NCBI GenBank assembly: GCA_045430285.1
Contig: JAILXV010000003.1
Location: 434,001 to 498,000, forward strand
From: Agarilytica sp045430285
GTDB taxonomy: Bacteria > Pseudomonadota > Gammaproteobacteria > Pseudomonadales > Cellvibrionaceae
Reading direction: 5' to 3'
DNA length: 64,000 nt
The notes under the pieces were generated by a model that saw only the letters and a program-made list of their open reading frames with translations, did no database searches and was not told the DNA's origin. Both the position numbers and the translations under genes were made by a program. The stretch's first letter is position 1. The number at the start of each line of letters is the position of its first letter. Positions 61,237 through 64,000 of the stretch are shown piece after piece.

Positions 61237-62046
61237 TTAAGCCGTGAAAACAGATACAAACATTTTTACACTTAAAGCGAAAAGGAGCACCGCAAACAGC
61301 TTTTTAATCAAGCCAACAGGCAGTCGGTAATTCATCTTTACGCCCAAGGGCGCGAAGAAAACACTTACCACGGAAATGGCGATAACCGCAGGCAGATAAA
61401 TATACCCAAGGGTAAGCTTATCGCCTTCGTTTACTCCTATACCATTTATGACATAGCCCAGAGCGCCCGATAATGCGATGGGAAAGCCCAGCGCGGCTGA
61501 AGTGCCGATCGCTTGTTTTACATCGACATTGCGCCATACCAAAAAAGGCACGCTTAACGCGCCACCGCCAATAGAGACGAGTGCAGAGATCCCCCCAATC
61601 ACAGAACCTGTGAGCGTAAGACCAAGCTTACCAGGTAAGCTTTTGTGTGCAGGGGGCGTTGCGCCCAAAAACATCTGTATGGCGATACAAAGCATAAAGA
61701 ATGCGAAAAAACCGGATAGAAAAACGGGGTTAAGGTGTGATACTAAAAAAGTAGATAAAAATGTGCCCACAATAATACCGGGCGTCATAGATTTGACTAC
61801 GGACCAGAGTACGCCGCCCTTTTGGTGATGTGCGCGTAAGCTAGAGAAAGAGGTAATCACAATAGACGCCATCGAGGTCCCCAATGCCAAGTGAACGACT
61901 TGTTCCACCGGCATACCTTGCCAAAGAAAGATGGTCGTTAACATGGGAACCATAATACCGCCGCCGCCAACCCCCATTAGACCAGCCATAAACCCAACAA
62001 ATGCGCCAAGGGTAACCAAAGAAAGCAAAAAAACGGGGTCAATCAT
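61237..62046 (-). CDS. TauE/SafE (DUF81) family permease
   Basis: A 269-residue protein with about eight hydrophobic spans. GAFVGFMAGLMGVGGGGIMVPML near the start and the repeat GGISALVSIGGGALSVPFLVWRN in the second half are the duplicated TauE/SafE motifs. It should export sulfite, sulfonates or other anions, or take up small acids. The substrate is unknown. It is convergent with the aminopeptidase gene. Confidence 0.92.
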   Translation of the reverse strand: MIDPVFLLSLVTLGAFVGFMAGLMGVGGGGIMVPMLTTIFLWQGMPVEQVVHLALGTSMASIVITSFSSLRAHHQKGGVLWSVVKSMTPGIIVGTFLSTFLVSHLNPVFLSGFFAFFMLCIAIQMFLGATPPAHKSLPGKLGLTLTGSVIGGISALVSIGGGALSVPFLVWRNVDVKQAIGTSAALGFPIALSGALGYVINGIGVNEGDKLTLGYIYLPAVIAISVVSVFFAPLGVKMNYRLPVGLIKKLFAVLLFALSVKMFVSVFTA

Positions 62047-62433
62047 TGGAGATAAAACCTAAATAAAGTGGTGGTAGCGTTGACTGTAGATACGGCTATA
62101 AGGGGTCAAGGGCGCGTATTGAAACCTTTGGCAAGCCTTATTGCAAGTAAACGCTCATAAACTGACCAAGAGAGCGCCGTGTACAGAGGTCTACAAGCGA
62201 GGCTTATCGATTATAGGTCTATACTTAAATTGATCCCGAGGATGTGCGTGAATCCGGCGAAAAAATAACCGCCGTTAAGCTCGTCTTGACGCTATTTTTA
62301 ATGAAAATAGCCTTGTTTTCATCACATCGTTATCTGGGACAGGTTTGGGGCAGGGCCTTCGTGATAAGCACGAGCAAAAAGAATCGTCACCTTTCACCAA
62401 TTTGTTCAATTTTAGAGACTAAACGGAATCGAT
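62047..62433. other. Divergent gap between TauE and kinase genes
   Basis: 386 bases without a gene. A hairpin (GCTATTTT/AAAATAGC, 62291-62311) lies 120 bases before the kinase start. It could be an attenuator or small terminator; T-richness after it is modest. Confidence 0.45.
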
Positions 62434-64000
62434 ATGTCTGCGGATGAATCTGAAATTCCCGGCTACACCATAAGCAAGCGCCTAGGGCGCGGGGGAATGG
62501 CAACCGTCCATCTTGCGATGCAACAGCCGATCAATCGCCAAGTTGCACTCAAGATCATGTCTAATCAATTGGGAGAAGACAGTGTTTGGGCCAAACGCTT
62601 TATCCAAGAAGCCCAAGTAATCGCACAGTTGACTCATCCAAATGTGGTGCCCGTGTACGACGTGGGTACCCACGGCGGCAAGTTTTATATTTCCATGGAA
62701 TATCTTGCCGGCGGAAGTTTAAAAGACAAAATGTCCCATGGGATCGTGATTCCAGAAGTGCTGAAAATTGTTGCGGGTGTTGCCGCAGGCTTAGATTACG
62801 CGGGTGAAAAAGGCTTTGTGCACCGTGATATTAAGCCAGACAACATTATGTTTCGCAGTGACGGCTCACCAGTAATTCTAGATTTCGGCATTGTTAAGCA
62901 GATGGATGACGCTGGGGGTATGACGCAAACAGGTGTCATTGTTGGCACCACCTCTTACATGAGCCCAGAGCAGGCGCAAGGTCGAGAACTGGATCAGCGT
63001 TCTGACATCTATGCGTTAGGGGTGATGTTTTTCGAGTTGCTTACCGGAAAACCACCTTACAAGGGGGATACCGATGTCGCGACACTCCTTATGCATGTTA
63101 ACGACCCGATTCCGAATCTGCCAGAAAAGCTGGCGGTATTCCAACCGATCATCAATAAAGCGCTCTCGAAAGACCCCTTCCATCGCTACACCCGCGCAAG
63201 GGAAATGATTGATCATATCCAAAAGCTTGAACCGGAAATTAAGGCGACGATACAACGCCTTAAAGTGGGTAATGCGAGCGACAAAACCTATGTTAAAAAC
63301 CCTAAAGCCCTAAGTGATGGCGATGAAACAGTCGTTATGACCGACGGCGGTGGGGAATACGATACTGGCACCACGCAGCAAATCACTACGGAAGAAGAAC
63401 TGACAAAAGTGCTGAGCAGTGCGAAAGCGACGATCAACGATTTTTCCGTTGAATCGCGCGCGCGCCGTGCGCGCCGAACAAAAAATCTTATTCGCGGCAT
63501 GTCATTGGTAGCGGTTTGTGCAATCGGGTATGTAGGTTACCAACAGCTTGTACTTGTACCGCAAGAACGTGCCGCAGCAGATGCAAAGATTCGTGAAGCT
63601 GAACTTAAAACGCAACGAAAAATAGCATCTCTATTAGACGAAGCTAAGCAAGCACGAGTCGGCCTATTACCGACCGAAACGGACAAAGTCGACAATATCA
63701 TTGCCATATATCGGCAGGTATTGACGCTAGACTCAGAGAATAATGAAGCTGAATTTACGCTAGAAAAATTTGGAGAACGTTATATAGAGATGGCGAAAAC
63801 CGCCGTGCGTCGCCGAGATATTAATAAGGCCATCACCTATCGTGACTACGCGGAACAGTTGGTGCCTACCAGCTCCGAACTTCCTGGCTTACGCAACGTT
63901 ATAAAATCGCTAAGATCCGAAGAGCTAGACCGTGAATTTGTACGTGAAGAGGTGGAAAACTTACTCGCTGTTGCGAAAGCAGATATCGATAAAAGTGATG
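62434..64000 (+). CDS. Ser/Thr protein kinase (3' end cut off)
   Basis: The frame runs from ATG 62434 to the window edge, at least 522 residues. The kinase domain has RLGRGGMATVHLA (15-27), Lys40 in VALKIM, HRDIKPDNIMF (H130, D132), DFGIVKQ (150) and TTSYMSPEQAQG. One membrane span at about 352-372 (LIRGMSLVAVCAIGYVGYQQL) follows. A long charged, coiled-coil-like periplasmic stretch then begins. RD-type, in contrast to the 52704-53843 kinase. The sensor part is off the window. Confidence 0.92.
   Translation, partial: MSADESEIPGYTISKRLGRGGMATVHLAMQQPINRQVALKIMSNQLGEDSVWAKRFIQEAQVIAQLTHPNVVPVYDVGTHGGKFYISMEYLAGGSLKDKMSHGIVIPEVLKIVAGVAAGLDYAGEKGFVHRDIKPDNIMFRSDGSPVILDFGIVKQMDDAGGMTQTGVIVGTTSYMSPEQAQGRELDQRSDIYALGVMFFELLTGKPPYKGDTDVATLLMHVNDPIPNLPEKLAVFQPIINKALSKDPFHRYTRAREMIDHIQKLEPEIKATIQRLKVGNASDKTYVKNPKALSDGDETVVMTDGGGEYDTGTTQQITTEEELTKVLSSAKATINDFSVESRARRARRTKNLIRGMSLVAVCAIGYVGYQQLVLVPQERAAADAKIREAELKTQRKIASLLDEAKQARVGLLPTETDKVDNIIAIYRQVLTLDSENNEAEFTLEKFGERYIEMAKTAVRRRDINKAITYRDYAEQLVPTSSELPGLRNVIKSLRSEELDREFVREEVENLLAVAKADIDKSD

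Overview
The window is chromosomal DNA of a marine-type gammaproteobacterium, most likely a Cellvibrionales/Cellvibrionaceae relative (Saccharophagus- or Teredinibacter-like). The grounds are a Pseudomonas-like dnaA/dnaN/recF/gyrB and rpmH-rnpA-yidD-yidC-mnmE-mnmG-rsmG-parA-parB layout, a proline/threonine-linked surface protein with RTX repeats, and a TonB receptor with FecI/FecR-type regulators. This is the replication-origin region: dnaA and its partners read leftward from about 35.6 kb, rpmH and its partners read rightward from 36.1 kb, and the gap between them carries DnaA boxes. Two perfect parS palindromes lie inside recF.

Layout. 1-3.8 kb: a truncated fatty-acid hydroxylase-type membrane protein, a PPOX-fold flavoprotein, an MtfA-like metallopeptidase with a SEC-C tail, a small unknown and an LpxL-family acyltransferase. 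4.0-8.3 kb: glyQ-glyS-gmhB-plsC, an operon that in pseudomonads sits beside gyrB. 8.4-29.1 kb: about 20.7 kb of accessory genes between plsC and gyrB. These include a GT87-like membrane protein, a membrane-anchored XRE regulator, GST, PhzF, an EamA transporter, a secreted hydrolase, a rimJ-like pseudogene with an internal deletion, a 1494-residue SPRY/TSP3/RTX surface protein, a cold-shock gene, a trpR-trpE-trpG operon with a TrpR-type operator on the start codon, small unknown genes, a Fur-box gene, an SDR and a GNAT. 29.2-45.4 kb: the origin core. 45.5-50.6 kb: ECF sigma factor, FecR and an STN-TonB receptor, forming a surface-signalling system. 50.7-64 kb: a methyltransferase-like lipoprotein, a CBS-GGDEF cyclase, two Ser/Thr kinases, PhoH, a lipoprotein, a saccharopine-dehydrogenase-like reductase, an outer-membrane barrel, an M1 aminopeptidase lipoprotein and a TauE permease.

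The most unusual structure is in the mnmE-mnmG gap. Two 90-bp elements each have a 50-bp core (36/50 identical between them, same length, compensatory change in an inner hairpin), and each core is closed by a perfect 20-bp inverted repeat. The arms of the two elements are unrelated to each other. They share the gap with an AT-rich, DnaA-box-like tract that resembles an E. coli-type oriC next to mnmG.

All calls rest on reading the sequence and on known family motifs. No database search was run. Two genes are cut by the window edges (1-883 and 62434-64000).
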